A DNA stretch of 64,000 nucleotides, taken from Asterella californica. Lineage: Eukaryota > Streptophyta > Marchantiopsida > Marchantiales > Aytoniaceae. The DNA is taken from contig JAYKYS010000015.1 in NCBI GenBank assembly GCA_036924285.1, positions 124,001 to 188,000 of the forward strand, in the 5' to 3' direction. Under the pieces are notes generated by a model. It made no database searches and had not been told where the DNA came from. It saw only the letters and a list, made by a program, of their open reading frames with translations. Both the position numbers and the translations under genes were made by a program. Within the stretch, counting starts at the first letter, position 1. Each line of letters starts with the position of its first letter. Below are positions 10,640 to 21,349 of this stretch, piece by piece.

Positions 10640-12400
10640 AAGTCTATGAAGAGTAGACTGTCACACTCATACAGACTGCAATGGACATAGATAAAACATG
10701 GCTCACGGACAAAACATCAAATTTTTTTTGGTGGTTGTGCAATTGTATCCTGCTGCTCTACTCCTACAGTACAGAAATATGTTCTCATGTGAAGCAAACG
10801 ATATATTTTGACATTGAACTGTTGTGGGACGCTGAAGATGAGAGCCCATTCGAAAACTGCACAAAATGTGGTCTGTTGTAATAGTACAATTTAGTAAAGA
10901 CGCAGCGATGGAGGTATTCCGTTGTCGAAGATGAGGATATCTGGTACCTTGTGAGGTCGGTGCAATACTAGAATACTCACAATCAAGGTGTGTGCTCGCC
11001 TGTCAGGTCTGTGAAGTAGCAGAGTAGTGATGGTTATCAATAACACAAGGATGGTAAATATCAACAACACAAGACAAATGGACATAGTTATTTTAGCACT
11101 GTATCTCGAGAGGATGAGGAACGTTTGTTCAATTTACTATCTCCAAGAATGGACAACAATGCCTCGGCGTTTGAAATTGTGCGAGTCTTTCTTGAATTCA
11201 TACTGCTCTGCAGCATGTTACTACGAGATACCATCATCGTGCGTGCAACAGAAGGTATGATCTTTCTCCATTCGACGACCGCTTGCGATCTTGATGGTTG
11301 GGAAAAAGATTATATCTATATCTTTAATGGTGATGGTTTCTATATGTACTATAGATTCCAAAAGTGCTTCACTTCTTGCACGTTGGATTCCGCTTCTCAT
11401 CAACCACTTGCAGGAAGGAGCGTACTTACCACATCGCACCATGGACCTTAGAGAAGTTCGAAGAGTACTGCCAAGCGGGTGTCGACATTTGTATTTGTTG
11501 AACTGCAACGCTCGTTATAGAATGTTGGAGTTCAGCTCAACTCGGTTTTTTGTGTCTACACCGCCCAAAAGAGTAAAAAGCTCTTGTCCATCTGCAAGCA
11601 TGACATTAGTGATTATTTTCATAGAACAACGATGGTGCACCTCAAATTGATCATTCATGCAGTAGTCAATCATACGAACAAAGATATGAAGACCTCTGTT
11701 ATTCAGCTTTTCCACGCAGACTTCCCCTCCAAGCGGTTGGGTACCACCTTTCCAGCCTAGGATAACAATCAACCTGTTCTTCACTCTATAGGGCTTGTTG
11801 CTTGCAGGCAAAAGACTCCTTGAACATGGATGTGTAATAAAGCCCCTCCTCTTTCTATAGAAATCAAACCACTATCACATTCTTGGTATAGAAAGTGCAT
11901 AACGGATCCCAACAAGCAGGTCAAGGTCCCCACCTATTTGAGCGACAGTCATCTACACTTCAAGAGTTTTCGGAGGTGTTTTTCTTGGACGAGATACAGA
12001 CAGATTGCTCGCACGCACGACACGAGCTGCTTGTCACATTTGCATCGATGGATACAAGTTATGTTTGCAACCTATTATGTACAGTCTAGTGTTGAAATAT
12101 TCGCACATGCAACTCAAACATTTATGTCTGTATACGGATGAAACGACCGATTTTATAAGCTTTTGATCTTCTTCGCTTTGGAAAACTTAGGATAACAAAA
12201 AGTAACGGACTAATTGTCCCTTAAGACAAGCCACAACTCTTGGGACTCTATATACAAGAAAGGTCATATTATACACTGAAAGCAATATGTCAGCCCGGAG
12301 AAAGCATAAGCGATTTTGACATAATCTAAGCCAAGGAGGAGAAATTCCAAAGGTTTAAAGCAAAAGTGAAAGTTGAGATAGAAGTAGATTCTACACAAAC
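10640..12400. other. Intergenic DNA with mid-size open frames, none recognised
   Basis: Open frames of 60-120 codons occur on both strands, for example 11125-11451 plus, 11515-11811 minus and 11830-12141 plus. They overlap one another and show no domain, signal peptide or repeat that I recognise. A decayed gene on the minus strand around 11200-11811 is possible but unsupported. Confidence 0.35.
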
Positions 12401-14442
12401 ACAGATCAGTTTATGAGAAGGAAAGCAATTTATCAGGCAGCAGGAGATACGGAGGAGGAAGTGAGGGAAGAGAAAATCGATCAAGTTTGTAACCTTCATG
12501 CCTCTGAAACGGATCCCGGGTAAGGTCGATTAAACGCGGGTCGGAAACGCCATAATTTTTCTCAACTCCTTGAATGGCCCCGCGCATACGCACTCACATC
12601 CCGCGGATCGGTTCAGGCCTACTCTCTCTCTCTCTCTCCGGACCGGGGGAAACCTCACTCTTCCCCTCCGCCTATCACCTGCAAACCATCGATCCAACAC
12701 ACAATCCAAGCATTCATGCGCCTACTCCCGAATCAGGCTGAAAAGGCCACACGGCTCATAATAAGGCACCACCCCTCGAATCAGGATGGCCCCGGAGTAA
12801 GAACAAGGTGCGGATCACGGCAGATCCTCTACTCTCAGGCCCTCCGGCCCTAATCCCCCTCTCGCAGACTGTCAACCCTCTGTCTACCCAAAACTGTCAG
12901 CTGCGGGGAAAAACTGTCAACCGCACAGCCGATTCCTCGATAAAACCTCGAGCTCTCCTTATGTGTATACACATGCGATGTGTATACACATCGCACCCTC
13001 AACTGTCCCTATCTTCGCGGTCCCTCTCCTCTCGGGCAGCGTGTACGCCTCGTCCCCTGTGCCTGGCCGCGCACTCCGATAATGTCTGCCTCGGGGTCCT
13101 CCTCCCCCCCCACACCCTCCGCCCCTCGCGGCAGGCCACCTGGCCTGGCTGTCCTCGCGACCCAGGTCATCCGGCTCCCTCCTTGAGGGAACCCTAACGA
13201 CCTCGCGCCTCGAGGCACCACGCGGCGGCCCGCGGTTGGCTGGGAAGGGTAGTGGCCAGGTTCCGAGGAACCCCATTGGCCAGGAAGTCCTCTCGTTGGG
13301 TGGCGTGCTCCTCTACTTCCGTCCCTCGTCCTCTTCTTGTTCCGGGAGTCGAAACGTCGGGGTTTCTTGGTCCGCGTGCCAAAGGTCTTCCCTCGTGTGA
13401 GTTCCCCACGGGCTGCTCTCCCGTTTGGTCGCTCCACTTGCCTCCCACGCTTCGGGGCGTTCACACGCCTCGAGGTGGGGCACTTCGCCTCCCGTACTCC
13501 CGCGGCACGCTTGACGCTTCAGCTCCCACGTACGCCTGGATCCTCACGAGTGGGCGCGCCGCCTTGAAGCCTCCTCGGCTCCCCCGAGGCGGGATCTTGG
13601 GATTCGCGCCGCCGTACCTTATCCGCGGCCGCGATCCGCGCGCCTCCTCGTCTTCCTCCTTCGGTACCTTCTTGATCCACGTACGCGGGGCCTCGCGCGC
13701 CGTGCGCGGGTCTGCCTCGGGCTTCGCGGTTCCTTCCCTCGTGCCCTTGCCTTTGGGCCCGGGTACGGTTCAGCCCGCGGCCTCCTTTACTTCGCGATTT
13801 CGGGCCAGGGCACCCTTTTTGCCCTCCTACCAAAATCGGCCCTATCCTAAGGTAAATTGCTGCTATCTGGGCTACCCTCACAAGTTCCTAAGTCCTACTG
13901 CCGTGCCTTTACCTTTGCTCCTGCCTGCCGGGTTCTAGCCGTTTAATCCTTGCCGACCTGTGATGGACAGGGTACACTGGTTAGGACCTTACCGTGGTTG
14001 CTTGACCGATACCCATACGTCCCGACTTCCCGACATTCGGACTACCGAGTCCCGGCGCCCACACACCGTACCCGTCCGGATCTGTCAGGGAAACAGGCAT
14101 GTATATGATATACTCCCCAACGATGAAAGAGGTGCGTCCTCGCACCTACTCGTCCATCGTCGGCACTGCTTTCCAGTGCCTTACTCAGGTGCCAATCTCT
14201 GGGGCGGTGTCCTGAGGCAAGTTTTAGCGCGCACTTTGCTCATATTACGCAAAGTTTTCCTCAACCCTTGGGTTGGTGACTCCTCGAAGGTAGTTCAGAG
14301 GACTGAGGGGAGTCGTCGGAGGTCTCTGGGTGTACCCTACACCTATGTGCGCAATCGGGTGGCCAAACCCGGCGCATTGCAGTGGTACCTGGGGTCCCCG
14401 ACTCTCGTATGTCCAGCCCTCATCTTCCTACTACCCTCGGCA
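12400..14442 (-). other. GC-rich block, probable 3' UTR/LTR of chromovirus F
   Basis: Base composition changes sharply from AT-rich to GC-rich near 12400-12600 and stays GC-rich to ~14450. It lies immediately downstream (minus strand) of a chromovirus integrase end, where a 3' untranslated region and LTR would be expected. I could not find a partner LTR or clear TG...CA ends, so LTR status is inferred only from position and composition. Long open frames on both strands (for example 13252-13938 plus) are what GC-rich, stop-poor DNA gives by chance. A CT microsatellite is at 12622-12638. Confidence 0.4.
12961..12991. repeat. Tandem pair of a 14-bp perfect palindrome
   Basis: ATGTGTATACACAT occurs at 12961-12974 and again at 12978-12991, separated by GCG. 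Each copy is its own reverse complement. The pair could extrude a cruciform or be a dimer-protein site; no function can be assigned. Confidence 0.8.
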
Positions 14443-15003
14443 TCAAGGTCTAGGCACTTGCGGCTCCCGACCTCGGATGAACACGTGGTAGGGCCGTGCA
14501 ACCAGTACCCAAGGTAACTCGGCCAGTGTGGACCAACTCTGGGCAGTAATGCCTCGGCCGGTCCATTCTACCAACAGCTCGATCCTTTCAGGTTGCGAGC
14601 TGGGACCAGGCACTGTCCTCTGGTCTAGTACTCGACTGATGCGCATGTCCGACATCATCGGTAAGTGTTCAAGTACAGGGGTCCATTTCTGAACTCTCCC
14701 TGGCAACTCTAGGTCGTCGGGTGCGAACTTCTTAAGGTTCGACACATGAATAATAGGGTGATACCCTTGCATGCTGGCGGGGAAGGCCAGATGGTAACTT
14801 ACGGGTGTGATCCGCTTCAGGATCTCGAAGGGACCAGCCCAACGCGGGATAAACTTTCCCGTCATCCCCCTGGGGATCGAATAGCTCTTGGTGCGGAGCC
14901 AAACCCTGTCTCCCGGGCTTAACTGTACGTCAATCCTCTTCTGATTCGCATACTTAACATACCGGGCTTGGGCCTTCAGTATGTTTTGCTCAAAATATGG
15001 CTC
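14443..15003 (-). pseudogene. Element F: chromovirus integrase C-terminus with chromodomain (fragment)
   Basis: The minus-strand frame from about 15003 to the stop at 14443 encodes ~185 residues of typical Ty3/gypsy chromovirus integrase C-terminus. It has a QNILKAQARYVKYANQKR-type basic segment, a GDRVWLRTKSY motif, RWAGPFEILKRITPVSYHLAFP (GPY/F module) and HPIIHVSNLKKF. A chromodomain-like module follows (RISRVLDQRTVPG ... IELLVEWTGRG ... SWSTLAEL). In chromoviruses this domain is thought to steer integration by binding chromatin marks. The integrase core, RT and RNase H are absent: the frame runs into unrelated sequence above ~15003, so the element is truncated. It is a different lineage from elements A-D, which show no chromodomain. 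Confidence 0.8.
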
Positions 15004-15217
15004 AATGCAGAGTAGGGACGATGTAGACAAACATTCGGGAGTTGATGGAGAGACAGAAGGAGAGAGCTGAGATGTCGGAAGATTAGGACTTGACGATTCT
15101 CGTGACAAAGCTCTGCAGCAGTAGCACCTTGCGAAAAAGAAGAATTGCGGGCGGCAAGTAGCATCATCTTTGAAGCGAAGAAACTGTAGCAGCATCCATT
15201 TTTCTGTACAATAAACC
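15004..15217. other. Unassigned 0.2 kb next to inversion breakpoint
   Basis: No match to F's integrase or to A's LTR. It ends at 15217, where homology to the last part of the A LTR begins. The segment may be old flanking DNA joined here by the truncation of F. Confidence 0.4.
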
Positions 15218-15451
15218 CTGTCTGACCTTATTACTGCTAGTCTGATCTGATCTTCGCTTCCTGAACATACTGGAGGGTCCATTCGACATGAGTGAGTGTC
15301 TATAGTGCCCTTTATGACCTGAACCCTACCTCTGTATAGTAAGCAACCACAGCTTGAAGCCCAACGCTTCCCTGAGTAGACTAAACACAGCCTTCAAGAT
15401 CTATCACAGCCAGAAGGTTCCGCCCTTCCCAGGAAAACTCTCAACACGACA
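15218..15451 (+). repeat. Element A 5' LTR, proximal 234 bp
   Basis: Matches 31367-31599, the end of the 3' LTR, from CTGTCTGACCTTATTAC to the terminal CACGACA (CTCGACA in the 3' copy). The upstream remainder is at 2249-3310 in reverse. About 10 bp of LTR between the two pieces (ATTGAAGTTCG-type sequence in the 3' copy) is missing from both. Confidence 0.9.
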
Positions 15452-15480
15452 TCTGGTGCTTCCACTGAGAGCTCTTGGGG
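15452..15480 (+). promoter_or_regulatory. Putative primer-binding site of element A
   Basis: Starting 2 nt after the LTR, TGGTGCTTCCACTGAGAG begins with the TGG expected of a site complementary to a tRNA 3' CCA end. The same block (with TGG changed to CGG) follows the LTR of element D on the minus strand. I could not assign the tRNA. The position and conservation are the evidence. Confidence 0.6.
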
Positions 15481-15520
15481 TGATTGATTGAGAAGGTTGA
15501 GTTCACTACAAGGAGAAGAG

Positions 15521-18067
15521 ATGGATCGCAAGAGTGCTGCTGCTGCTACTTCTACGCTTGCTGCATCTACGTCTACTGCAGCTCCTTCTGTAGCACCAGC
15601 GGCTACAGTGACATCTGCACTTGGTTTGGATACGGCTGAGATTCTGAAGACACTTGCGGCCCTGGTCCAACAACATCCGATCATTGGAGGTGGTGAGTTG
15701 AAGTCTACCAAGGCTTTGCAAGCAATTGTGAATAGATGCGGTAGATTTGAAGGTAGAGATATTTCTAGATATCTGCGTGAATACAGAGGAGAGATGGAAC
15801 TAGTTAGAGTTACTGATGCTGAGATGATAGGGAGTTTCGAGTTAGCTGTAATCCCTGAGTTGTGGGACCAGGTTAAGGATGTACATAGAAGAAATCTAGG
15901 TGTCTGGATGAGTTTCGAACGATCTCTTCGAGAGGAGTTTCTCGAAGAAGATTCAGAGAGAGTCACTAGAAGAACGTTTCTGGACTGGGTTGAGCAGCAA
16001 CCTGGTCGTATGATGAACCTGAATGAGATGCTGAGAGAGTTTGATCGGAGATACCGACAACTCTCAACTCTTGAGAGGATAACCTTAGATGCTAGGAAAA
16101 CCGAGCTTTTCCTGCAAGCTACCGATGATGCTACGGCAGATCGATTATGCTTTATGTTGGCTGACCGATCGGCTGAAGGAGGAGTTACTACTGATTGGGG
16201 GAGAGTTGAGGATGCTGTTGCTGTATTGACGAGACAAAGGCGTGGAAGAGTGGCTGTGGGAGGACGTCCGCTTGCAGAAGTGACCGCTCAACCTCGCATT
16301 GCTCCTCAAGTACAGCAACCTCCAGCTCCTGCTCCCAGACCTGCTGTCCCGGCTGCAGTACCTTTGATGCCAGTTGTGACAGTTCCTGCACAAAGGGCAT
16401 CGGTTCAGAGACCTGCAGAGAACCATGGACAGCAGAACCAGATCGAAGATCTGATTCGGCAGATGAGAGAACTCAAGGTGGAGTTAGCTGGCCTGCAGAG
16501 AGAGCAGCCACCGGCGCCTGCTCCTGCACGTCCAGGAGGTGCTCCTGTTCGTAGATGTATCTGGTGTGACAGTCAAGATCATTTTCGAGGGGACTGTCAA
16601 GAGCTTACGACTACTCTGCGAGATGGTGTGGTTCGCTACCAGAACGGTAGGCTGCACCTTTCTTCTACTGGAGAGCCGCTAAGCACACAGTTTGGACGAG
16701 GAGGCATGAGGAGTCTACCTCAGATTACAGCTGCTGCAACTGTACATGCATTGATGGCACCACCGGTAAATCCTGATGTATATGCCGGACACATTGAGGT
16801 TTCTTCTAGTCCTACGTTGCTAGATAGGACTGCTGAGAAGAGTATTGCTCCTGTTCCTTCTGAAGTACTGAAGAGAGGAGCAAAAACTATCCGTAGGGTC
16901 ACAGGGTTGGGAGATCCTGTTGATGCTGCGTCTATCAAAGCATTCTTGGACGTGGATAGACACGTTCACTGGCAAGATGCTTCTGTGGAGGAGAAGAGGC
17001 GGCGAGAAGCCTCTGAACTTGATACTGGAGTTCCAGAGGAGACTGGAGATAGACGGAGGGTCACAAGGAGGCGAGCAGCTCCTCCTGAAGACATCCCTTC
17101 TACTTCTGCAGCTCCTCCACCTGCACCAGGTCCGATGGAGGACGTGCAGAGATCCCAGCAGGAGCCAACGACTGCTGGTAGACGGTTTACTGCCCAAGAG
17201 AAAAGGAAGGGACCGGCTTATAAGTTGGCAGCTGATATTGAGACTTCAACCGATCTCAAGGGCATCTTGGAGCAGAGAATACTTGACGCGCGAATCGAGT
17301 TTTCTCTTCGGGAGGTTCTTGGTATTGCGAAGAGGGAGTTTCACGAGCTGATCATCGACATCATCAAACGGAAGAGACATGTGATGTCCGAGCAAGTAGA
17401 AAGTCAGATGATTGATGTGGTAGGAGCTTCTATGAATGATGTAGAGTTCAGAAAGGTGCATTTTCAGGAGGCTGATGATACAGAGTACCAACAAGAAGCG
17501 TTAGTTGCTGGTACCAACACTGCTGAGTTTGATGATGATGAAGCTAGCGAGGAGAGTCCAGCTACTGATAGTGACTTCAGGAAGAGACATTGGGCTCGTG
17601 CTACGACTGCTACACGAGTTCGCCTTGGAAGTCTTGAACTTGTTGCTGCTTTGGTTGATCACGGTTCTGAGATCAACATCATGTCACGAGAAGTGTACGA
17701 GAGAGGACAGTGGTCTATCGAACTGAACCATGGTTGGGTGCTACGAGCTGCAAACAACCAGAAGGGTGAGTTATACGGCGCTTGTCCCAACGTGAGAGTG
17801 AAGTTGGGTGATGTGGAGGTAGATCAGCACTTCTTCGTGCAGTCTTCTGCTTCTTATCCTGTGATTCTTGGTCAGCCTTATATCACCGCAGTTAGAATGG
17901 AGACGAAGGTGATGGATGATGGATCTCACTATGCTAGGATCCGTAGTCTGGATGATAAGCGTTCTGTTCAGTTTCTGACCGTTCGTACGAACCACGAACG
18001 AAATAGACAGACTTTGAGAGATTCTCCTATCTGTAGGAGCAAGGGTTTTCAGAAACCACTCTTGTAG
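15521..18067 (+). CDS. Element A gag-protease polyprotein
   Basis: An intact 848-residue frame, starting at the ATG that matches the start of the homologous gag in element D (MDRKS-). Upstream in-frame codons back to 15488 have only a TTG start. Residues ~60-190 form a helical capsid-like gag region (FEGRDISRYLREY, then SFERSLREEFLEEDSERVTRRTFLDWVEQ). A Pro/Ala-rich stretch follows. A single zinc knuckle CX2CX4HX4C lies at Cys346, Cys349, His354 and Cys359. The C-terminal part is an aspartic protease: LVDHGSEINIMS with catalytic Asp713, and a later VILGQPYI motif. The active-site triplet is D-H-G instead of the usual D-T/S-G. Stop at 18065-18067 is 35 nt before the pol ATG, in another frame. 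How pol is translated is not visible; frameshift or reinitiation are both possible. Confidence 0.9.
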   Translation: MDRKSAAAATSTLAASTSTAAPSVAPAATVTSALGLDTAEILKTLAALVQQHPIIGGGELKSTKALQAIVNRCGRFEGRDISRYLREYRGEMELVRVTDAEMIGSFELAVIPELWDQVKDVHRRNLGVWMSFERSLREEFLEEDSERVTRRTFLDWVEQQPGRMMNLNEMLREFDRRYRQLSTLERITLDARKTELFLQATDDATADRLCFMLADRSAEGGVTTDWGRVEDAVAVLTRQRRGRVAVGGRPLAEVTAQPRIAPQVQQPPAPAPRPAVPAAVPLMPVVTVPAQRASVQRPAENHGQQNQIEDLIRQMRELKVELAGLQREQPPAPAPARPGGAPVRRCIWCDSQDHFRGDCQELTTTLRDGVVRYQNGRLHLSSTGEPLSTQFGRGGMRSLPQITAAATVHALMAPPVNPDVYAGHIEVSSSPTLLDRTAEKSIAPVPSEVLKRGAKTIRRVTGLGDPVDAASIKAFLDVDRHVHWQDASVEEKRRREASELDTGVPEETGDRRRVTRRRAAPPEDIPSTSAAPPPAPGPMEDVQRSQQEPTTAGRRFTAQEKRKGPAYKLAADIETSTDLKGILEQRILDARIEFSLREVLGIAKREFHELIIDIIKRKRHVMSEQVESQMIDVVGASMNDVEFRKVHFQEADDTEYQQEALVAGTNTAEFDDDEASEESPATDSDFRKRHWARATTATRVRLGSLELVAALVDHGSEINIMSREVYERGQWSIELNHGWVLRAANNQKGELYGACPNVRVKLGDVEVDQHFFVQSSASYPVILGQPYITAVRMETKVMDDGSHYARIRSLDDKRSVQFLTVRTNHERNRQTLRDSPICRSKGFQKPLL

Positions 18068-18102
18068 GACGGGATATCAAGAGTGATGAATCTGATACTA
18101 CT

Positions 18103-20021
18103 ATGATCCCGCTTGAGCAGCCTGTGGGGTCACAGCAGACTGATGAAGAGGTTGCTCAAGATTCTGAAAACTGTTACACTGTACATAGTTGGAAATCTGG
18201 TTTGATGACTTTCAGTTCTGATGATTGGAGTGAGTTCACGCGAGTAGAGGATTTGACTGAGAAGAGTAGGAGGCAGATGGAGAAGTATGTAGAAAATCTG
18301 CGTTGTACAGGAGTTCTGGGTGAAGATGAGATGATTTCTGGTATTTACGAGGAGTTTGTAGGTGTACAGTCTTTTGTTCGTTGGCAGGATGATGTAAATA
18401 GGTTGATGGAGCAGATGGGAGGAAGGGTGGTGATCCCCATCCACTCTCGTAAGGTCTATGAGGAGATTGCCTCGTGCTTGCAATCTTGTCCTCATCCGAG
18501 ACTGGAGAGTGAATGGAAGGATGCAATCTGCTGGTGTGGCTCTCGTGAAGAAGCAGAGGTTCACACCAAATACAAAACTGTAGCGAAGAAGGTGAAACCA
18601 GTGGCGACCCAGTTACCTGTTGATTCACAGCAGCAGATGGAGTTAGCGGCCACTGAGCCTGTACTGAGAGATCCTAAACAGATAGGACACGAGTTTACTC
18701 AAGAGACACTCGAGCAGCTCCAGACAGGAGGGGGTGGCTTCTTGACTGAAGAGGAAAAACGAGCTTTTGAGCAGATGATAGTTAGCCATGGTAAGGCATT
18801 TTCTTTCTCAGCTGGAGAGATTGGTTGTGTGGATCCTAGTGTGATAGCTCCGATGGTTATCTTCACTGTTCCTCACGTACCTTGGGACTTGAAGCCGATT
18901 CCAGTCCCTCGTGCCTTGCTACCGAAGGTTATTGAGTTACTGAAGGAGAGGATGCGGATGGGTATTCTTGAACCATCTATGGCTCCGTACTCTAGCCGAT
19001 GGTTCACAATATCTAAGAAGACAGGAGCTTTACGCTTCATCCAAGACTTACAGCCTGCTAACAACATCACGATTCGAAATGTTGAAATAGGACCTGTGGT
19101 TGATGAAGTAGCCGAGGCATTTGCTAGAAGATCTATCTATTCTATTGGAGATCTGTTTTCAGGTTATGATCAGTTTCAGCTTGCTTTGGAGAGTAGAGAC
19201 TTGACTACCATACGTACACCTTTGGGGTTGATGCGGATGTGTACTCTTCCTCAGTGTGCGACAAACTCAGTAGCTCATATGCAAAACGCGATGCATAAGG
19301 TGTTACGAGAGTTTGTACCTGAGGTCACTATCCCATTTCTCGATGATATCCCCATGAAAGGCTGTCCGGTGGAGGACAAGGACGAAACTATGACTGCTGA
19401 TGGTTGCAGAAAGTTCCTTGCAGACCACATCCGAGATGTGGAGAAGATTCTGATGCGCTTGGAAGAGGTACACCTCACTCTGTCAGGTACCAAATCTCGT
19501 TTTGGAATGTCAGAGATTGTGGTGGTTGGTCACTTATGCGGTACTTTTGGAAGACGGCCGAACCCAGAGAAGGTAGATGCTATAGCGAGGATAGCAGACT
19601 GTACCAACATTACTGAGGTTCGACGATTCTTAGGAGCTTGTGTGTTCTTTCGTGTGAGTATTCCTCATTATGCACACATTGCCGAGTCTCTGTATGCACT
19701 CTTGAGAAAGGGAAAGAGGTTTACTTGGCGGCAAGAACATCACGAGACGATGGAGCAGCTGAAGAGATTCTGAAGTCTCCACCTATACTAAGGAGGCTTA
19801 GCTACGAGAGCGGAAGACCTATCATATTGACTGTTGACACGAGTCCAAAGGCGATTGGATGGGTAGTTGGTCAAGAAGATGCAGAAGGTGTGCGGTTTGT
19901 TTCAAGGTTTGGAGCTCGGATCTTAACAGATAGACAACGTAACTACCCTCAAGTGAAGCGTGAGTTGTGGGGAGCTGTTACTGCTATGAAGGTAGACCGA
20001 GAGTTCTTGATAGGTGCACGT
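18103..20021 (+). pseudogene. Element A pol, first part (RT and RNase H), frameshifted and cut by element B
   Basis: The ATG at 18103 opens a 556-residue frame. A variable N-terminal region is followed by the reverse transcriptase: VPWDLKPIPVPRALLPKV, PYSSRWFTISKKTGALRFIQDLQP, then GDLFSGYDQFQLA, and the catalytic F-L-D-D at residues 412-415. The RT-RNase H connection starts at VVVGHLCGTFGRRPNPEKVDAI, and RNase H begins with ILTVDTSPKAIGWVVGQED. A one-base deletion near 19767 (AAGAGATT where D has AAGAAGATT) shifts the frame, which continues correctly in a second phase to 20021. There RNase H is interrupted by element B after FLIGARC. The Trp codon mutated to UGA in C and D is intact here (KRELWGAVTAMK). 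Confidence 0.88.
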
Positions 20022-21303
20022 TGTCGGAGTGTAATCCGTCTACCTAGGAAAGCGCCGGGCTTCTGGCTGTGGTTGTTCACTTAAGAGGTTGGCTTTCAGG
20101 TCACAATAGGGCTATAAACACTCACACAGATGTGTAAGATCTAGTAATATACCCAGAAGGCGAAATTCAGGTCTAGCTGGCAGTAATAGGATTCGGCGGT
20201 GAACTTTGACACTCACGGAGAGGAAAACTATGAAGGTTTAGACCTCTAAACTTCCCCTACATGCAAATGAGGTACTACTGAACTCACAGACGAAATTTCA
20301 GCCTGAGATCAAATTCTGACACGGAGATATGAACAGAAAAGTTTTGAGCAAGAAAACTACGGCAATTTCTGGTACCTAGATGGCTATTTCAACCTATAAC
20401 AGGAGTTTAGCTCGATCAATTTCGAAATTTCTTACAGGATTTGCAGTCTACAGGGTGCTGAACATCCCTGTGAAGTTGGGACTCCTGAATGTACACAGAA
20501 CTGTAGATCTCCTCCTCTGAAGTCGCTGCTCTAGATTAAGAGCTTTTCAGACCCCGTCAGCTTCAGCGGCCGCCCTGAATTACTCAGTTGCTCAATCGAT
20601 ATGAAACTTTTTGTGAAATCGTAGCCCTGCTGGCGGAGAACACAACCTCGAAGTTTTGAAGCAATTTCCTCAAATCTGCTGCGAGTGACACTGAAAACCC
20701 TAAATCCAACCAAAATCATTCAATTCTAGCACAATCCGAACTTCAATTGCTCATAACTCCGTCTTTATTGACTCAAATCGATCGAAATTTTCACTGGAAG
20801 TGCTTGGCATGACGAGACCTCTCTCCCTGTGATCTCAGATTTCGAAGATCCCTCATCAAATGCTCGAACTCCACCCTAGAGCTCTGTTTCTAAATTTAGA
20901 GTTTAACATAAGACAAAAATGGACCAATATGAGTTCATAGCTCCACTTGGTTGTCCTTTAGTACCCTAAACCACGTGGCAACTTAGTTTTACTCATAGGC
21001 TACCACGTCAAGCCCCCTAGAGTGCCAGCGTAAAACTTAAATTACTTAAAACGACACGCAGCCCCGAAAAATAACTTAAATCAGCTAGAAAGCGTGCATG
21101 GGCGACACGCAAATACAACCCATGAGCTTAAGTCCTATCAACATGGTAATCAACCTACTAAGACTCAAAATAGTGTTAACACCTTATGCAAAGGTGTCAA
21201 ACATATACATAAACGACTAGAAGTAATATAAGCTAACTTCTAGAACTACTAAACTCAAGCGTCGGAGTAGAAATATAACATGTAGCCGCCAAGTAGCGCG
21301 ACA
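20022..21303 (-). repeat. Element B LTR, left copy (3' LTR)
   Basis: Starts TGTCGGAGTGTAATCCG and ends GTAGCGCGACA on the plus strand. It is followed by the reverse-complement polypurine tract TCCACCCCCTCTGAACCTGC. Substantial stretches are homologous to the LTRs of A and D in the same element orientation, for example the block around GGATTTGCAGTCTACAGG. Confidence 0.93.
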
Positions 21304-21323
21304 TCCACCCCCTCTGAACCTGC
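21304..21323 (-). promoter_or_regulatory. Polypurine tract of element B
   Basis: On the minus strand this is GCAGGTTCAGAGGGGGTGGA, directly before the 3' LTR. Its core is shared with A (30252-30271), C (35227-35246) and G (206-225). In this position it primes plus-strand DNA synthesis. Confidence 0.75.
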
Positions 21324-21349
21324 ACATCCTCCGGTATGTGCCATCCAGA

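Noticed and set aside
11125..11811. A decayed host gene
   Set aside because: Overlapping frames on both strands without any recognisable domain; insufficient support.
13252..13938. 228-codon plus-strand frame in the GC-rich block
   Set aside because: Stop-poor GC-rich DNA gives overlapping long frames on both strands; there are no motifs.
15488..15520. Upstream extension of element A gag
   Set aside because: Only a TTG could start it; the ATG at 15521 matches the start of gag in element D.
20531..20719. 62-codon frame present in both element B LTRs (also 27768-27956)
   Set aside because: Repetition reflects LTR identity; no protein features.
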